DNA of 64,000 nucleotides, taken from DASXKD01 sp963762735 (GTDB taxonomy: Bacteria > Actinomycetota > Actinomycetes > Streptosporangiales > Streptosporangiaceae). The notes under the pieces are model-generated. The model was not told the DNA's origin. It did no database searches and was given only the letters and a program-made list of their open reading frames with translations. The first letter of the stretch is position 1; each line of letters opens with the position of its first letter. Where the stretch lies: contig CAVXMG010000025.1 in the NCBI GenBank assembly GCA_963762735.1, positions 409,858 through 473,857 of the forward strand, written 5' to 3'. A program made the translations under genes and the position numbers. Below are positions 36,557 through 45,815 of this stretch, piece by piece.

Positions 36557-38450
36557 TCACGGGCCTTCGGGGCCGACGAAGGGGCGCTGGGCGGTCTTGG
36601 CTTTCTCGTAGGCTTCGCGGGCACGGCGGGTGTCCTCCAGGGCGGAGACCTCGGCGACCGGGACGTCCCACCAGGCCTCGCTGTCCGGCGCGGGGATCAT
36701 CGGGTCGGTCTCGATGTGCACCAGCACCGGGCCCGGCTCGTCCTTGGCCTGTGCCAGCGCGGATCTCAGCTCCGCGATCGTCTCCGCACGGAGCACCCGG
36801 ACCCCCAGGCTCGCCGCGTTCGCGGCCAGGTCCACCGGCAGGATGTCGCCGTCCAGCCGGCCGGTCCGCGGGTCCCGGTACCGGTAGCGGGTGCCGAACC
36901 GCTGCACGCCCACGGTCTCCGACAGGCCGCCGATCGAGGCGAACCCATGGTTCTGCACCAGGACGACGATGATCTTGATCCCCTCGGCCACCGCGGTGAC
37001 CAGTTCGGTGGCCATCATCAGGTACGACCCGTCCCCCACCAGGACGTAGACCTCGCGCTCCGGCTCGGCCAGCTTCACGCCCAGGCCGCCGGCGATCTCA
37101 TAGCCCATGCAGGAGTAGCCGTACTCGACGTGGTAGCCCTTGGGATCGCGGGCCCGCCACAGCTTGTGCAGGTCGCCTGGCATCGACCCGGCCGCGCACA
37201 CCACCACGTCGCGCGGGCCGGCGGCGTCGTTGACGGCCCCGATGACCTCGGACTGGGCGGGCGGCTGGCAGCCCAGGCCGTACGCCTCGGTCCACGGTCC
37301 GTTGCCAGGCCGCCGCCAGGTCCCGTGCCTGCGCCCGGTAGGCATCGGGGACCGACCAGCCGGCCAGTGCGCCGGCCAGCCCGCGCAGCGCCTCCCTGGC
37401 ATCGGCGACCACCGGCGTGCCCGCGAGCTTCACCGCGTCGCCGCCCGCGACGTTCACGTTGACGAACCGGACCTGCGGGCAGCCGAACGCGGTGCGGGAC
37501 GCGGTGGTGAAGTCGCTGTACCTGGTGCCGATCCCGATGACCACGTCCGCCTCGCTGGCGATCCGGTTGGCCGCCACGGTGCCGGTGCTGCCCAGCGCGC
37601 CGAGGGCGAGCGGGTGGTCGAACGGCAGCGATCCCTTGCCTGCCTGCGTCTCCGCCACGGGAATGCCGGTCGCCTCGGCGAACTCCCTGAGTTCCGCGGC
37701 CGCCTCGGCGTAGATCACCCCGCCGCCGGCCACGATCAGCGGGCGGGAGGCGGACCGGATGACGGCGGCCGCGCGGGCGAGCACCACCGGTTCGGGGACC
37801 GGCCGCGGCACGTGCCATACCCGCGGGGCGAACAGCCCGGCCGGCCAGTCGCGCGCCTCGGCCTGCACGTCCTGCGGCAGGGCGAGGGTGACGGCCCCGG
37901 TGCCGGCCGGGTCGGTAAGGACTCGCATGGCGCCAAGCAGGGCCGACGGAAGCTGCTCCGGGCGCCAGACCCGGTCGAAGAACCGGGACACCGGCCGGAA
38001 CGCGTCGTTCACCGACACGTCAAGCGCCGCGGGGTGCTCCAGCTCCTGCAGGACGGGCGTGGCGACCCTGGTGGCGAACACGTCGCCGGGGAGCAGCAGG
38101 ACCGGCAGCCGGTTGATGGTGGCCAGCGCCGCACCGGTGACCATGTTCGTCGCGCCAGGGCCGACCGACGAGGTGCACGCCCACACCGACAGCCGGTTGC
38201 GCATCCGGGCGAACGCCACGGCGGTGTGCACCATCGCCTGCTCGTTCCTGGCCTGGTAGTAGCGCAATGCGCCGGGCTGGCCAAGTTCGGCTTCGAGCAG
38301 CGCCTGGCCGATCCCGGCGAGGTTGCCGTGGCCGAAGATGCCCGAGCAGCCGCCGAACAAGGGCCGCTCGATCCCGTCGCGCTCGCTGCGCTGGGCGGCC
38401 AGGAACCGCACCACAGCCTGGCCGACGGTAAGCCGGACGGTCGCGGTCAT
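36557..38450 (-). CDS. iolD: 3D-(3,5/4)-trihydroxycyclohexane-1,2-dione hydrolase (one frame break)
   Basis: 630 residues joined. IolD is a thiamine-diphosphate enzyme that opens the inositol ring to 5-deoxyglucuronate. The N-terminal part has FGGCSGIFGHGNLAGIG and RNEQAMVHTAVAFARMRN, with the ThDP glutamate region. The C-terminal part has GYSCMGYEIAGGLGVKLA and VGDGSYLMMATELVTA (GDG...N-type metal site; here N is in LVQNHGFASI). The frame breaks near 37303 with one extra base just before NGPWTEAYG. Its ATG overlaps the iolB stop (ATGA). Last gene of the operon, followed by the strong hairpin at 36415. Confidence 0.9.
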
Positions 38451-39316
38451 CGCAGTCCTCCCGGTGACGTCAGCCGGGGGTCGATCCTCTGGTCCGGCCA
38501 GGTGCTCCTGATCCAGCCGTGCGCCGGGTCGTCGCAGGCCAGCCAGGCCCGCTCGCCCGGCCCGGCCATCACGTTCAGGTAGTACATGTGGTACCCGGGC
38601 ACCGCCATCGACGGCCCGTGGAACCCGTGCGGGATCAGCACGACGTCGCCATCCCTGACCTCCGCGAGCAGGTCGGCTGGCCGGTCCGCCGTCCCGTAAA
38701 CGCGCTGGTAGCCCACGCCAGGCCCGGCGGGCCCCGCCCCGATCTGGAAGTAGTAGATCTCTTCGAGCACCGACTCCCCCGGCCGGTCCTCGTCGTGCTT
38801 GTGCGGCGGGTAGGAGGACCAGTTGCCGGCCGGGGTGATCACCTCGCACGCGATCAGCCGGTCCGCGCCGAACACGCCGGGCATGCAGAAGTTGTGCACC
38901 CGCCGCGAGCACGTCCCGGCGCCGCGCAGTTCGACGGGGACCCCCGCCGCGGGGCCGTACCGCGGGGCCAGGCGCTGCGCCGCCCGGGCGGACGTGACCG
39001 CGAACCGCCCCCCGGCCTGGCTCGACACACCGACCCGCGCGTCCCGCGGCAGGTAGGCGAAGTCGGTCGGGCCGGCGAAGACATCGGCACGGCCCGCCAG
39101 GCCGAACCGCTCGCCGTCGCACTCGACCTCACAGGACCCGGCCAGCGGCAGGAGCACCGCCTCGTCGGCGCCGGTGCCGAACGTGTGTGACCCGCCCGGT
39201 GCCAGCCCGAGCACCCGCAGCCCCGAATACGCCCACCCGGCCTGCTCCGGGGTAATGGACACCAGCCACGGCCCGTCCGCCGCGGTGCCCGCACGGACGT
39301 GGCGGCAGGTGCTCAC
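38447..39316 (-). CDS. iolB: 5-deoxy-glucuronate isomerase
   Basis: 289 residues of the bicupin IolB family, which isomerises 5-deoxyglucuronate to 2-deoxy-5-keto-gluconate. WSSYPPHKHDED carries the metal-binding His/His/Glu set, and EEIYYFQIGAGPAGPGVGYQRVY and VLIPHGFHGPSMAVPGYHMYYLN in parts are diagnostic. The GTG at 39316 is chosen because AGGAGG lies eight bases upstream. It sits between the aldolase-like gene and iolD in a coupled operon. Confidence 0.94.
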   Translation of the reverse strand: MSTCRHVRAGTAADGPWLVSITPEQAGWAYSGLRVLGLAPGGSHTFGTGADEAVLLPLAGSCEVECDGERFGLAGRADVFAGPTDFAYLPRDARVGVSSQAGGRFAVTSARAAQRLAPRYGPAAGVPVELRGAGTCSRRVHNFCMPGVFGADRLIACEVITPAGNWSSYPPHKHDEDRPGESVLEEIYYFQIGAGPAGPGVGYQRVYGTADRPADLLAEVRDGDVVLIPHGFHGPSMAVPGYHMYYLNVMAGPGERAWLACDDPAHGWIRSTWPDQRIDPRLTSPGGLR

Positions 39317-39330
39317 CGGCCCATCCTCCT

Positions 39331-40206
39331 CTATAGCAGGCTGACCGCGGTGTCCACCGCGGCGGCCACGTCGCCGTCGGCCGGGTACAGCAGGGACCGC
39401 CCGGCGACCAGGCCCATCACGTTCGGCAGCCGCAGCGCCTTCTGCCAGCCGGCGAACGTCAACTCCGGATCGTCGGCAACCTCGCCGCCCAGCAGCAGGG
39501 CCGGCAGCGTGGACGCGGCCATGACCTGCTCCATATCTTCCACCACGGGGACCTTGAGCCAGGTGTAGGCCGACGTCGTGCCCAGGCCCGAGGCGATGGA
39601 CAGGGCGCGGATCATCGCTTCGGGGGCCAGGTCGTTGAAGACCCGGCCGTCGGTGCGGTGCGAGATGAACGGCTCGACCATGGCCATCAGCCGGCGTTCG
39701 GCGAGGCCGGACACGGCCTGGGCGCACGCCTGCATGGTGGCGGCCGTCGCCGGGTCGTCGGGGTCGATCCGCAGCAGCATCTTGCCGCCGTCGAAGCCCA
39801 TCCGCTCGATCGCCGGGGCGTCGTACCCGGTGAACCGGTCGTCGATCTCGAAAACCGTCCCGGCCAGGCCGCCGCGGTTCATCGAGCCGATGACGATCTT
39901 GCCGTCCAGCGCGCCGAGCAACAGCAGGTCCTCAAGCACGTCGGCGGTGCCGAGCACGCCGTCCACGCCCGGGCGGTCCAGCGCTACGCAGAGCCGTTCC
40001 AGCAGGTCTGCCCGGTCCGCCATGGCGAGCCGTTCCCGGCCGGCGCCCAGCGACCCGCGGGCCGGATGGTCGGCCGCCACGATCACCAGCCGGCCCTCGG
40101 GGCCGACCACCGACGGAGCGCGGCGCCGGGCCGCGGCCGCCTCGGCCACCAGTCCGGGCTGGCGGACGCGGGTCTCGATGATCTCGGCGAGGCGGTCAGG
40201 GAACAT
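39331..40206 (-). CDS. Cgl0159-type (beta/alpha)8 aldolase-like protein of inositol catabolism
   Basis: 291 residues. LVIVAADHPARGSLGAG and GKIVIGSMNRGGLAGTVFEIDDRFTGYD in parts, and KMLLRIDPDDPATAATM, match an actinobacterial family found in inositol clusters. It is thought to act at the 2-deoxy-5-keto-gluconate 6-phosphate aldolase step (the role of IolJ). Lysine K-M-L-L and late KVPVVEDMEQVM could serve a Schiff base, but I cannot prove which. Overlaps the iolC 3' end by 11 bp. Confidence 0.82.
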   Translation of the reverse strand: MFPDRLAEIIETRVRQPGLVAEAAAARRRAPSVVGPEGRLVIVAADHPARGSLGAGRERLAMADRADLLERLCVALDRPGVDGVLGTADVLEDLLLLGALDGKIVIGSMNRGGLAGTVFEIDDRFTGYDAPAIERMGFDGGKMLLRIDPDDPATAATMQACAQAVSGLAERRLMAMVEPFISHRTDGRVFNDLAPEAMIRALSIASGLGTTSAYTWLKVPVVEDMEQVMAASTLPALLLGGEVADDPELTFAGWQKALRLPNVMGLVAGRSLLYPADGDVAAAVDTAVSLL

Positions 40207-41170
40207 CGCTGGTCCTGGCTAGCAGGGCAGCCACCTCGCCGGCGGTGGGCATCGCGTCGGAGCAGGCCAGCCGGGAGGCGACCAGGGCACCGGCCGCGTT
40301 GGCGAACCGGATCGCCACGGCGGTGTCCCACCCGGCGAGCAGCCCGTGGCACAGTGCCCCGCCGAATGCGTCTCCGGCGCCGAGGCCGTTCAGAATCTCA
40401 ATCGAAAACGGCGGGGACTCCACCACGCCGGCCGAAGTCACGGCGAGTACCCCGCGCGGGCCCTGCTTGACCACGGCCAGGTCCGGGCCCCGGTCGAGCA
40501 GCGCCCGCCCGGCAGGCCGTGGATCGCTCTCGCCGACCGCCATGTCGCACTCGTCGAGGTTGCCGACGGCGACGGTGACCAGGGCGAGCGCCGGGCCGAC
40601 GGCCTCGCGGGCCGCTTCCCGCGACGCCCAGAACATGGGCCGGTAGTCCAGGTCGAGCACGGTGACGGCACGGTGTTCGCTGGCGCCACGCGCCTCCAGC
40701 GCGGCGAGCGTGGCCGAGCGGCTCGGCTCGGCGGACAGGCCGGTGGCGGTGACCCAGAACACCCGGGCGGCGCGGATCGCGTCGTAGTCGAGTTCCTCGG
40801 CCCTGATCTCCAGGTCCGGTGCCTTCGGGTAGCGGTAGAAGTAGATCGGGAAGTCGTCCGGGGGGAAGATCTCGCAGAACGTGACCGGCGTGGGCAGGCC
40901 CGGAACCCCGGTGACGAACTGGTCGCTGACGCCGTAACCCTTCAGCGCGTGGTGCACGAAGCGGCCGAACGGGTCGTTCCCGGTACGGGTGATCACCGCG
41001 GCGCTGCGGCCCAGGCGGGCGGCCGCGACCGCGACGTTGGTGGCGCTGCCGCCCAGGTACTTCCCGAAGGTCGTCACGTCCTCCAGGGCGACGCCGGCCT
41101 GCAGCGGGTAGATGTCGACGCCTACCCGCCCCATGGTCAGCACGTCGAGACGGGCCGCCTCACTCCCCAC
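40196..41170 (-). CDS. iolC: 5-dehydro-2-deoxygluconokinase
   Basis: 324 residues of the PfkB ribokinase family. LDVLTMGRVGVDIYPLQAGV is the IolC start, YLGGSATNVAVAAARLG is the sugar-binding motif, and LNGLGAGDAFGGALCHGLL carries the catalytic-base motif GAGD. It phosphorylates 2-deoxy-5-keto-gluconate. Its ATG lies 11 bp inside the nucleotidyltransferase gene and its end overlaps the aldolase start, so the run is translationally coupled. Confidence 0.95.
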   Translation of the reverse strand: MGSEAARLDVLTMGRVGVDIYPLQAGVALEDVTTFGKYLGGSATNVAVAAARLGRSAAVITRTGNDPFGRFVHHALKGYGVSDQFVTGVPGLPTPVTFCEIFPPDDFPIYFYRYPKAPDLEIRAEELDYDAIRAARVFWVTATGLSAEPSRSATLAALEARGASEHRAVTVLDLDYRPMFWASREAAREAVGPALALVTVAVGNLDECDMAVGESDPRPAGRALLDRGPDLAVVKQGPRGVLAVTSAGVVESPPFSIEILNGLGAGDAFGGALCHGLLAGWDTAVAIRFANAAGALVASRLACSDAMPTAGEVAALLARTSDVP

Positions 41171-41954
41171 CCGGCTGCTCCTGTTCGGGCTCGGCGTACC
41201 AGCGGACCTTGTCGCCCACCTGGTTCCTCATCCGCCACCGCCGGGATTTCGGCTCGGCGTCGATCCGCCCGCGCAGGCTCTCCAGCCGGCCGGTGACCAC
41301 CTTCTGCTCGGCCGGGTCGAGCCCGGAGGAGCCAAGGTTGTCCAGTGACCGCCCGATGTTCAGCTGGCAGGTGCGCCACAGCCCCCAGTCCCTGGCGCAC
41401 AGCGCCGCGATGAACGGGCTGGAGATCCCCGCGCCGTCGCGCTCCCCGACGTCGTGGTGGTACAGCAGGTTGTAGATGTCGAGCTGGTCGTTTCCGGTCA
41501 GCTCGACCACCTGGAGCTTGCTGAGCAGCAGTTCCTCGCGGGGCACGGTGAGCGGGTCCCGGCCGAGCCGTGCGGTGAGCGGGAGTTCGTGGCACATCGC
41601 GAACTCCCCCACGAACACGTCGACGTGCCGCCCGTTGCGCGGGTCGTGGTACAGCAGCCGCCGGGAACCGCGCAGCGCGTTGAACATCTCGTCGGCGACG
41701 TAGCCGGCTTGCGCCAGCACCCGCGACGCCGCTTTCCCGCTGCCCTTGGCCACGGCTAGATCAATATCTTTGACAGAACGGACCAACCGGGGCTGGCCAT
41801 CGGCCGATTGCAGGAATACCGCCACCCCGCCCAGGGCCCGCATGACCAGGCCCTGCTCCGCGGCCAGCCGGATCAGCTGGCGCGCCTCTGCCACCGGGTC
41901 GGCGAGCAGTTGGCCCACGCCCGCTATCCCGTCGTGAGCAGGAAGTCCAGGCAC
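41160..41954 (-). CDS. AbiEii/MNT-like nucleotidyltransferase-fold protein
   Basis: 264 residues. The start of a nucleotidyltransferase palm is visible: MRALGGVAVFLQ (GG-x-A-x), then RSVKDIDLAVAKG with the D-I-D pair that binds metal, and a third acidic strand in GRHVDVFVGEFA. The rest is helical and not recognised. Relatives range from antibiotic-modifying to toxin-type enzymes. It overlaps the upstream phosphoesterase by 31 bp and iolC by 11 bp, so it is locked into the inositol operon. No partner antitoxin (AbiEi type) is present. Confidence 0.68.
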   Translation of the reverse strand: MPGLPAHDGIAGVGQLLADPVAEARQLIRLAAEQGLVMRALGGVAVFLQSADGQPRLVRSVKDIDLAVAKGSGKAASRVLAQAGYVADEMFNALRGSRRLLYHDPRNGRHVDVFVGEFAMCHELPLTARLGRDPLTVPREELLLSKLQVVELTGNDQLDIYNLLYHHDVGERDGAGISSPFIAALCARDWGLWRTCQLNIGRSLDNLGSSGLDPAEQKVVTGRLESLRGRIDAEPKSRRWRMRNQVGDKVRWYAEPEQEQPGGE

Positions 41955-42898
41955 GATCCGTCCTCAGCGATATCCACAACCGCGCCGCGCAGCACGCCAG
42001 AAGAGTAATCACTGCCCGGGTTCACGCACAGTGTCCGGCCGATCCGCTGCACGCCACGGGACTCGTGGATGTGGCCGTGCAGCGAGACGGGCGGCTGGTA
42101 CTTCTTGATGGCATCCCGCACGGCATGGCTGCCAACCGGCACGATGCTCGGCCTGCCGCCGCGGATGACCGGCTTGAGCGTGGCATCGAGTTCCGGTGCG
42201 TCGTCCAGGCCGGTGGCGTACGGCGGGCAGTGGAAGTTCATGATGACCTGCCTGCCGTCGGCTACCGACTCCACCAGCTCGGATATCAGCTTGGCAAGGT
42301 CCTCCTCCGAGCATTCCCGCTCGGTGCTCCACGGGGTGAACGGCACCACGCCCAGGCTGGCCATGGCGACCGGCCCGAGGTCGCACACCGCGCCCGAGGG
42401 GAACTCGACCCGCTCGTCCGCGGCGTACACCGGGTCGGCGGCCACCGGGTCGTCGTTGCCCGGTGTGATGATGCAGCGCACGGCGGGATCGAGGCGCTCG
42501 GCGGCAAGCCGGCACCACCGCTCCGCCTGGGCCGCGATCTGGCTGCGGAACTTGCGGTCGAGCGCGGCCGCGTCCTGGCGCAGTCCGGCGAGTTCTTCCC
42601 GCTCCATCTGCGCGGCGTAGAAGCCGCGCCTGTTGATGTCGGCGGTGAGCTGGTCCCACCCGTCGGCCGGCACTCTCAGTTCCTTGCCGTCGATCTCGGT
42701 CCGCAACTCGTCGCCGTCGCGCAGCACCGGCACCAGGCCCTTGCCGGCGAAGTCGCCGCCGAGCAGCAGCACGTCGGCTTCGTAGACCTTGGCCGCGGCC
42801 AGGAACTTGCGGAAGCAGACATCCGAGCCGTGCACGTCGGTCGCGAAGAAGATCCGCAGTGCTCGTTTCTTCTTCGGCTTGCGCAGCGATTTGAGCAT
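41924..42898 (-). CDS. Calcineurin-like metallophosphoesterase
   Basis: 324 residues. After a basic N-terminus (LKSLRKPKKKRALRI), metal-binding motifs come in order: ATDVHGSD, LLLGGDFAG, TPGNDDP, MNFHCPP and LHGHIHESRG, i.e. D-x-H, G-D, G-N-D, H, and H-x-H of class III phosphoesterases. GND in place of GNH is a known variation. A long helical insert (residues 70-150) lies between motifs II and III. It is sandwiched between an APC transporter and a nucleotidyltransferase-like gene in the inositol operon. Substrate unknown. Confidence 0.85.
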   Translation of the reverse strand: MLKSLRKPKKKRALRIFFATDVHGSDVCFRKFLAAAKVYEADVLLLGGDFAGKGLVPVLRDGDELRTEIDGKELRVPADGWDQLTADINRRGFYAAQMEREELAGLRQDAAALDRKFRSQIAAQAERWCRLAAERLDPAVRCIITPGNDDPVAADPVYAADERVEFPSGAVCDLGPVAMASLGVVPFTPWSTERECSEEDLAKLISELVESVADGRQVIMNFHCPPYATGLDDAPELDATLKPVIRGGRPSIVPVGSHAVRDAIKKYQPPVSLHGHIHESRGVQRIGRTLCVNPGSDYSSGVLRGAVVDIAEDGSCLDFLLTTG

Positions 42899-42901
42899 GG
42901 G

Positions 42902-44551
42902 CTATTCCGGCGGCAGCTCGTGCATGGCCATGGCGAGGTCAAGCGAGTTGCGCTGCCGTCTGATCGAGCGGGCGATCGCGTAGATCACCGGGCCAGCGCC
43001 GAGCACGATGACCAGGGTCAGGATCGACTCCCAGCTGAACTTGCCGTACACGCTGGAGTGCGCGACAAGCTCGTACACGGTGAACAGGGCCAGCACCGTG
43101 GTGGCGCCGCCGACCCAGGCGACCTTGCGGAGGAACCCGCGGCGCTCGGCCTCGGACATCGCGCCGGTGTCGATCAGGTCGGCGCGGCGCAGTGGCAGGA
43201 AGAAGGCGGCCACGCCGCCGGCCAGCAGGATCAGCGCGAAGAACAGGCTCTGCAGCGCCACGATGCTGCCCAGGGCGACCAGGCTGGTCAGGAAGCAGAA
43301 CCCGATCCCGACGATCAGGACGATGGCGATCGCGACGTTCGGCGCGTGGTTGCGCTCGCTCACCTTGGCCACGCGGACCGGCAGCAGCCGGTCGAAGGCC
43401 TGGGCGAACAGCACGCGGGTGGTGACGGTCAGGAAGGCCAGGTTCACGGCGAGCTCGGCGAACGGGACCGCGGTGGCGAAGAGGATCTTCGTGATCGGGT
43501 CGGAGGACAGGACCATGCCGTAACCCAGGCCACCGGCCACCGAGCTGAGGCTGGTGATCTTCCCGTAGGCGGTCGGGTTGACCACGCCCAGGTTCGCCTG
43601 GGCCTGCATGAAGGTCAGGCCGGCCCGCGCGCGCAGTACCGCCCAGACGCCGACCCAGAGCACCACGAGCAGAGCGATGCTGATGGCCGAGGCGTACAGG
43701 TAGGTGCGGCCCGGGCGGCGCAGTTCGCCGCCGACGTAGTAGGAGTACAGCACGCCGTTGTAGTTGAGCACCATGAACGGGATGATCGCCACCGCGGCCG
43801 CGATGGAGGTGCCGAAGACGACCCCGTTCGACTTCGCACCGGCGATGATCGAGCTATACGCGCCGGGGTGGTTGCTGTAGTTCCCCAGCGCGGTGACGAA
43901 GTCGTTGTGCGAGTGGAACGCCAGCATTCCGATGAGCGCCACGAACGCCACGACCTGCAGGACGATCAGCCAGAAAATGATCCGGGCGACGATCTTCACC
44001 GAGAACAGCGACAGCGCCGCCACGATCAGCATGAGGATGACCGACAGCCAGGCGATCGAGAGATTGCTGGTCAGATGGTTGCCCGCGTTGGCGATCGCGG
44101 TGCTGTGGAACGCGGAGCCGAGGCCGCTCAGCATGAACGGGGTGAACTGCGCGGCGAAGTGCGCGTTGGTGGACAGCACATAGGTGAACACCACGGCGAT
44201 GCCGAGGCCCGCCATGGACCCGACGGCCGGGGAGACGATGCGGGACAGGTAGACGTACTCGCCGCCGGCCCGGGGCACCGCGCGCAGCAGGTGCCGGTAG
44301 GCGAACATGGCCACCAGCCAGATGACCGCGGCGGCGATCAGCGGCAGGTACATGTCGGCCTTGGCGAAGTCGGTCAGGCCCGCGTTGAAGTTGATGAAGG
44401 TGTTGACTACGGCCACCGAGGCCAGCGAGATGCCTGTGGCAGCAGGGATCCCGAGTTCCCGGACCAGGCCGGATGTCTGCCGGATGAAGAGGCGTCCTGC
44501 CCCAGGGTCACCCGCCGTGGCGGTACCCGCCGTCGCGTCGCTGCTTGCCAC
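42902..44551 (-). CDS. APC-superfamily permease
   Basis: 549 residues with about 12-14 membrane helices. The entry TSGLVRELGIPAATGISLASV and YLSRIVSPAVGSMAGLG (P-R-A-G-G-E-Y just before) mark an APC-type amino acid/polyamine/organocation carrier. The central segment GGELRRPGRTYLYASAISI is the usual helix 7-8 loop. It is first in the iolCBD operon, only three bases before the phosphoesterase gene, so it may import a substrate for the pathway, though APC members are better known for amines. Confidence 0.88.
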   Translation of the reverse strand: MASSDATAGTATAGDPGAGRLFIRQTSGLVRELGIPAATGISLASVAVVNTFINFNAGLTDFAKADMYLPLIAAAVIWLVAMFAYRHLLRAVPRAGGEYVYLSRIVSPAVGSMAGLGIAVVFTYVLSTNAHFAAQFTPFMLSGLGSAFHSTAIANAGNHLTSNLSIAWLSVILMLIVAALSLFSVKIVARIIFWLIVLQVVAFVALIGMLAFHSHNDFVTALGNYSNHPGAYSSIIAGAKSNGVVFGTSIAAAVAIIPFMVLNYNGVLYSYYVGGELRRPGRTYLYASAISIALLVVLWVGVWAVLRARAGLTFMQAQANLGVVNPTAYGKITSLSSVAGGLGYGMVLSSDPITKILFATAVPFAELAVNLAFLTVTTRVLFAQAFDRLLPVRVAKVSERNHAPNVAIAIVLIVGIGFCFLTSLVALGSIVALQSLFFALILLAGGVAAFFLPLRRADLIDTGAMSEAERRGFLRKVAWVGGATTVLALFTVYELVAHSSVYGKFSWESILTLVIVLGAGPVIYAIARSIRRQRNSLDLAMAMHELPPE

Positions 44552-44640
44552 TGCCTACCTCCAGGCTCCGCAAGTGCGAATGATGAGAGGGGGCTCACGC
44601 ATGAAGACCCAGTTCACCTGCGTGATCCCCCCAGGCTGAC

Positions 44641-44684
44641 CTAATGCTTTAGCCCGGACATGAGTTTGTCAATACCTACGAACA
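44641..44684 (-). promoter_or_regulatory. Candidate promoter of the APC-iol operon
   Basis: On the minus strand, TTGACA (44672-44667) is followed at 15 bp by TAAAGC, a weak -10. Just upstream is TGTTCG (44684-44679), the half-site of the TGTTCGAACA palindrome at 30823, within CAGTATGTTCG that resembles CAGTATGTCGG near 30738. The same GntR protein may therefore control both sugar operons. The rest of the 203-bp gap shows nothing. Confidence 0.35.
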
Positions 44685-44754
44685 TACTGCTGTCCCCACA
44701 AAGTCAGGGGCGACGTCGGCGCAGGCTGGGGCGGCGTAGCGGGCGGGGAACCTG

Positions 44755-45366
44755 CTAGCTGACGTCCGCCGACGGGGGCGTCAACTCCCCCGCCAGCAGC
44801 GGCCGCGCAACGGTGTTGCCCGGTGGGGCCAGCGGGCAGGCCCAGGCGGGGTCGTAGGCGCATGAGGGGTTGTAGGCGAAGTTGAAGTCGAGGATCAGGC
44901 GCCCGTCGTCGCCGCCGAGGTCCGCGCCCTTGACCGTGTCAAGCAGGTACCGGCCCCCGCCATAGGTTGCCGACCCTGCGCTCGCGTCCTTGACCGGGAC
45001 GAAGACGCCGCCGCCGTAGCCGGCGAGCCACCACACGTCCAGTTCGCCGCCGCCGGGCAGGTGCGCACGGCCGATGCGGTCGAACCTGACGATCCCGTCG
45101 GTGCCCGTGGCGACGTCCATGTGCCCCCGCGGCACATCGGTGTCCACGGCGACGTCGAAGCGCAGGGATGGGTCGTAGGCGGCGACCGGCGCGCCCGGGT
45201 AGCCGGCGCGCTGTGGCCCGGGAATGGGCGAGATCGGATGGGTGCGCAGCAGCTCGTCGCGGGTCCGGCGCCAGTGATCGTGCGCGGCGGCAGCGTCCGG
45301 CTCGGCGCGGACCTCCGCATACAGCCGGGCGACCCGGCGGCGCCAGTCGAGCAGGGCCAGGGACAT
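44755..45366 (-). CDS. DUF1684 protein
   Basis: 203 residues. LDWRRRVARLYAEVRAEPD opens, and LLRTHPISPIPG, WWLAGYGGGVFVPVKDASAG, YGGGRYLLDTVKGADLG and LDFNFAYNPSCAYDPAWACPLAPPGN in parts are all diagnostic of DUF1684, a widespread beta-rich family of unknown function. ATG 45366 was selected because GGAGG precedes it by seven bases. It stands alone, separated from the inositol operon by about 200 bp. Confidence 0.88.
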   Translation of the reverse strand: MSLALLDWRRRVARLYAEVRAEPDAAAAHDHWRRTRDELLRTHPISPIPGPQRAGYPGAPVAAYDPSLRFDVAVDTDVPRGHMDVATGTDGIVRFDRIGRAHLPGGGELDVWWLAGYGGGVFVPVKDASAGSATYGGGRYLLDTVKGADLGGDDGRLILDFNFAYNPSCAYDPAWACPLAPPGNTVARPLLAGELTPPSADVS

Positions 45367-45681
45367 GTGCGCACCTCCGTGCTCAGGCCCGGTTCCGCGG
45401 CCGCGGTGCCCAGCGAGCGAAACCGGACCACTCAACGGGCGTGAAATTGGAGCTTACTCATAGTCCGGTCTGCCCGGTTCGAGGTGCGCGATCACCGCCG
45501 CGATGCTGGCCGCACTGGCCCGGCACTGCGTGACCGCGGCCAGGCCAGGCGGCCGTGGCCGGGTAGCTGGGCCGCGGGCGCCCGTTACCTGTGACCTGGT
45601 GGCGGGCGCTGGGTTACGTCATGGCGGCATGCCCGCCGCCGTAGCGCCGCAAATATCCGTCACCTGACCGATGTCTCTCAC

Positions 45682-45785
45682 TGCAACTTGCACCAGCATT
45701 TGTGTTGCAACCGCGAGATCAAGTGTCTCGGTAGGTTGCGATCTCCCCCCGGGGCTGGCCGGGCAGAGTGAGAAGCGCTCTGCCC
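45682..45785 (+). promoter_or_regulatory. TTGCA-type motif and leader hairpin upstream of the RsbW-like gene
   Basis: TGCAACTTGCA (45682-45692) and GTTGCAAC (45704-45711) occur in the otherwise empty 449-bp gap (45367-45815). GGGCAGAG and CTCTGCCC (45761-45785) form an 8-bp stem 30 bp before the gene. TGCAACTTGCA recurs at 51868 upstream of the LAL gene, and TTGCA pairs precede the XRE gene at 52751-52768. Shared control by an XRE-type regulator is possible. Confidence 0.4.
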
Positions 45786-45815
45786 ACCGGCTCGAACAGC
45801 CTGGTAAGGAAGCAG

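Noticed and set aside
41160..41954. A complete AbiE toxin-antitoxin system
   Set aside because: Only a transferase-like palm is present; there is no AbiEi-type winged-helix antitoxin, and the partner gene is a phosphoesterase.
42065..44644. An 859-codon plus-strand frame
   Set aside because: It is antisense to the phosphoesterase and APC genes, rich in Asp/His/Arg/Gly with no motif; a normal by-product of high-GC codon bias.
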